Shown piece by piece: positions 41,101 through 46,189 of a stretch of 64,000 bases of DNA. The translations under genes and the position numbers were made by a program. How positions within the stretch are numbered: the stretch's first letter is position 1; the number at the start of each line of letters is the position of its first letter. Below the pieces are notes generated by a model. The model saw nothing but the letters and a program-made list of their open reading frames with translations. It ran no database searches and was not told the DNA's origin. Origin of the DNA: Rhyzopertha dominica (Eukaryota > Arthropoda > Insecta > Coleoptera > Bostrichidae); contig QCXZ01000064.1 of the NCBI GenBank assembly GCA_025024175.1, forward strand, positions 41,561,325 to 41,625,324, given 5' to 3'.

Positions 41101-44100
41101 AAATCTATATTTTGTGATCAATAATTTCTCATACCTAGCTGTTGCAAAGTATTAAACTCGCTTTTCTTCTTCTTCTTTTCCTTGCCCGAGTTCAATGGTA
41201 AGTTAGTTTGTTTTGCTATAACAGGTTCAGTTACTTCTTGTTTAATTTCCTCAGCGGGTTTGTCATTAACAATCTTCTGTGCTTTTTTTCCACCTTTCTG
41301 TACTTCTTCTGCTTCAACCTTCTTAGTCTTCAGCTTCTGTGTATCCACTTCTGATTCACTCCTCTTCCTTGCNATTTTCTGTGTTTCACTTTCCTGTTCA
41401 ATTTTCTTTGACTTTGTACCCTTCTGCTGTTCAATTTCAATATCATTTTTCTTCGGTTTAGCAACCGCCTCAGTTCCATTCTTTTTCGATTTGTTAGATT
41501 TTTGGGTTTCTGGTTCAGGATCATTTTTCTTTCCCTTCACAGGCTCCGGTTCGGCTTTCTTGGATTTGACAGGCTTTTCCTTTAGTGCTTCTTGCTTCAC
41601 ATCTTCCTTCTGAAAATGTCAATAAAATCTCTTATTGAAACGAATAAATTAGTTTTATAACAGCCAGTTCATGCAACAAACCTACAAAAAGAACTACCCT
41701 ATGTTAGTATGAACAAAAAATGTACAACGGTTAGTAAGCACTTACACTATGTGATACCAGCAACTCAAATTCATCTTTAGGATGAAGTTCTTCAAAATGA
41801 TTTGCCGGCAATACCTCTACGACCTTCTCAAGAATGCTAGCATCAATTGATGACTCTCTGTTGACCAGAATTGGACGCACTTTATCCTTTTTCAACTGTT
41901 TCTGCAAATGGTGGTACCAAAATGTCTAATATGTACAAAGCTGTAATGGTATATACAGAGAAAGATTTACGCAAGCAATGAAATGTACTGCAGTAGATGC
42001 ACATACCAAATATGAAAGCTCAAAAACAAGTTAATGTGAAGAAGCGGAAGCAGCAATGTTAACATCAGTAGCGAACTAAATAAAGCAGCCAGCGTTAAAA
42101 AACAAAAAATACCAAAGATTGACTATAGGTACCTATCCATAACATGATGAATGCTTACACATAGTGTTGCCAGAAAGAAAAATAAAATATCCGTAAATGA
42201 ACAAAAAATTCCGTAGACACCAGTATATACATATCTATTATTTATTATAAAATCAAATATACATTGCATTTACAAAAAATATGAGTTTCTTAGACATATC
42301 TCATCCTTGTCGTCACCATACGCATGTAAATGTGTGTGTCAACAAATTCAAAATGCACGCGGCATCCCTAAATTTATAAGTCCAGGGAATTATTATCTTT
42401 TAGGTGGCGATGTGATAACATGCGAAGATATCTACATTACTGTATGTAGTAAAACTGTAAAACAGGTATAGGACGGTTCATTTACCTTATATATAAAAAA
42501 AAAATCGATGTCTCTACATCGATATTAATTTTGTTGAATAATCCGTATATTTTGAAAGAAATCCGTTGTTCCGTATATGGTACCAGAAATCCGTAGATAT
42601 ACGGAATAATCCGTAGGTCTGGTAACGCTGCTTACACATGCACTACGAATGTTACAAAAGATAAAAGTTGGTAGTTTATAATTCACTGGCTACGAAAAGT
42701 GTGCAATTTTTGTTAATTAACATAGTCATTATTTATAAATATATTTCAAGGCCTCTTGGTCACATTGATTTCACTGCAGAATATATGAAATTAAGCATTT
42801 CGTTTTCATTCAAAGAGTTGTGATAATTTCCAGTAGTTGATGTTCAATCACAATCAATAGATCCAAAACAATTGCATCAAATGAAATACATGATCCTGCA
42901 GAAGGTTTACATAAACAAAGTTATTATTATTATTTTTATTACTGATAAAAGCACTTTCAGAAATATAATATAGTAGCGGTCGTACAAATTAAAAAGGAAG
43001 TTGGCAACAGATCGGTAAAGTGGATAATGTATTACATCATCTTCTACATATACTAACTCAAGAACTAAACAAACACATGCTTTTTATGCTGAAAAGTTTA
43101 AACCCGGTTACAAATTTCATTTCATACACTATTACGTAGTACATTTTGGATACGTAAGATGTCTCAAAGCACATATATTGTTTTATTATGTCGTTACTTA
43201 AAAAAAACAAAATTTGTGTGAAGGAAAAAATTTTTGATTTCGTTGTCTTCCTATAAGTAGTTATTAATACAGTTTATTCTTGTTCTGAATGTATTTTGTA
43301 TATATATATATATAACGTTAAATGGAAATAGCAGTCGTATTTAATTGTATTTAAATCTTCGTGTTTAAGGGGAATTCGACTTTTGTTGAAATTATGTAAA
43401 CTCTTTTTTCTTTGCCAAGCTTTCGATTTTATTTTAAATCTTTTTCAGGGCTTCTATAACATTTATAACACTATTTACCTAAAACTACATGTAACTCGTA
43501 ACCTTACTGAAATTGAGGTTTATAAAAGGGGGCCAATTTTATCTTCCAAATCTTGCATAACATGTATAATTTGATCGAATTTGAAGTTTCATTACAGATT
43601 TGATTAATGACAAAATATGAAAGTTGCAACATAGCCACCACATTTTTCATAAATTTATGCCTGCCGATTTACTATGATTTTAATATTTCTTCTGATAACA
43701 AATAGGTGTAAATATTACTTAAATTTTGTGTATCCGATTTTTTATTTATTGTGTTAGCACTTTTATTAATTTGGTACATTTCTAAAATTAAACGTTTATT
43801 TGTAACATTCTCTTTTTCTAAAATTTTGACTTCTTCCCAATTTATTATGTGATTATTTCTAATTACGTGTTCTCCTAATGAACATCGATCTCTATCTTTT
43901 CTAATATCACTTTTATGCAGTGCTATCCTACTGGATAGCCACTGCGATGTCTGTCCCACATAAATTTTGTCACAAGTATTACATTTTAAAGAATAAACAA
44001 CATTCGATTGATATTGTAATGGAATTTTTGATTTCAATTTGCTAAATAAATTTGAACCCTTTTTAAAATTTTTTAATGCTATTTTTATACTCTCATTTTG

Positions 44101-46154
44101 AAAACTTCTAATTAATTTTGTTGCCAAACCTGTAATATTTGGAAGAGATCCAAACCGAGATACTTCTGAATTATGATTACTTTGAGAAACATGGCTTTCT
44201 TGCTGCTCCACTCTGTCTAAAACATTCACCGAATTTAAATTTTGTTGATTAATCGCACAATCGTTTTGTAAGTAATCAATAGTAGAAAATAAAATTTTGT
44301 TTATCAAAGTTTGCGGGTAAGAATTTTGAAGTAACATAATTTTTAATTTTTGTAAATTCTTATTTATGTAATTTGGATGTGAATTTTTTTTAATTCTATG
44401 TTTCATTTGCCTAATAAAGTTAATTTTAATTTTAATTGAGTGATTTGACAAAAAATTTATATATCTGCCTGAAGAGGTGGGTTTCTGATACCAGTCTAAG
44501 ACAATTTTATTATTTTGCCGTATTACTTTTGTATCTAGAAACGGTACACCACCATCCACTTCTCTCTCAACTGTAAATTTTATATGTTGGTCGAAAGAAT
44601 TGAAAACCATTATAATTTCTTCTATGCCATAGGTTGGAATTACTAAAATTAAATCATCCACAATTTTTTTTTATAAATGTTATGTTATAACAATTATTTT
44701 AACTATGAGGACAAATATTACAAACAAATTTTTGGATGCGCTATGGGTTCAAAATTAAGTCCTATACTTGCACAGTATGTAATGGACGAACTTCTAAATT
44801 CATGTATACCAAAATTGACATATAACATAACATTTATAAAAAAAATTGTGGATGATTTAATTTTAGTAATTCCAACCTATGGCATAGAAGAAATTATAAT
44901 GGTTTTCAATTCTTTCGACCAACATATAAAATTTACAGTTGAGAGAGGAGTGGATGGTGGTGTACCGTTTCTAGATACAAAAGTAATACGGCAAAATAAT
45001 AAAATTGTCTTAGACTGGTATCAGAAACCCACCTCTTCAGGCAGATATATAAATTTTTTGTCAAATCACTCAATTAAAATTAAAATTAACTTTATTAGGC
45101 AAATGAAACATAGAATTAAAAAATTTCACATCCAAATTACATAAATAAGAATTTACAAAAATTAAAAATTATGTTACTTCAAAATTCTTACCCGCAAACT
45201 TTGATAAACAAAATTTTATTTTCTACTATTGATTACTTACAAAACGATTGTGCGATTAATCAACAAAATTTAAATTCGGTGAATGTTTTAGACAGAGTGG
45301 AGCAGCAAGAAAGCCATGTTTCTCAAAGTAATCATAATTCAGAAGTATCTCGGTTTGGATCTCTTCCAAATATTACAGGTTTGGCAACAAAATTAATTAG
45401 AAGTTTTCAAAATGAGAGTATAAAAATAGCATTAAAAAATTTTAAAAAGGGTTCAAATTTATTTAGCAAATTGAAATCAAAAATTCCATTACAATATCAA
45501 TCGAATGTTGTTTATTCTTTAAAATGTAATACTTGTGACAAAATTTATGTGGGACAGACATCGCAGTGGCTATCCAGTAGGATAGCACTGCATAAAAGTG
45601 ATATTAGAAAAGATAGAGATCGATGTTCATTAGGAGAACACGTAATTAGAAATAATCACATAATAAATTGGGAAGAAGTCAAAATTTTAGAAAAAGAGAA
45701 TGTTACAAATAAACGTTTAATTTTAGAAATGTACCAAATTAATAAAAGTGCTAACACAATAAATAAAAAATCGGATACACAAAATTTAAGTAATATTTAC
45801 ACCTATTTGTTATCAGAAGAAATATTAAAATCATAGTAAATCGGCAGGCATAAATTTATGAAAAATGTGGTGGCTATGTTGCAACTTTCATATTTTGTCA
45901 TTAATCAAATCTGTAATGAAACTTCAAATTCGATCAAATTATACATGTTATGCAAGATTTGGAAGATAAAATTGGCCCCCTTTTATAAACCTCAATTTCA
46001 GTAAGGTTACGAGTTACATGTAGTTTTAGGTAAATAGTGTTATAAATGTTATAGAAGCCCTGAAAAAGATTTAAAATAAAATCGAAAGCTTGGCAAAGAA
46101 AAAAGAGTTTACATAATTTCAACAAAAGTCGAATTCCCCTTAAACACGAAGATT

Positions 46155-46189
<35 letters not shown>

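Larger units (their letters stand above)
43348..46160. mobile_element. Head-to-head Penelope-like element palindrome
   Basis: Arms 43,348-44,689 and 44,821-46,160 are inverted copies of about 1.34 kb around a 131-bp loop, with only a handful of differences seen (homopolymer length changes, one G/A). The loop is coding sequence present only in the plus copy. The outer ends carry the Penelope-type 3' end with a CTGA...GAAAGCTTGG motif and then (TA)n. Lies in intron 3 of the p180-like gene. Confidence 0.9.

Noticed and set aside
41182..41613. 143-codon plus-strand ORF
   Set aside because: It is the antisense of the lysine-rich exon; the Phe/Ser/Cys-rich translation is the expected shadow of AAG/GAA codons.
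43383..43574. 63-codon ORF, identical to one at 45,934-46,125
   Set aside because: Duplicate only because it lies in the palindrome arms; covers the non-coding Penelope 3' end.
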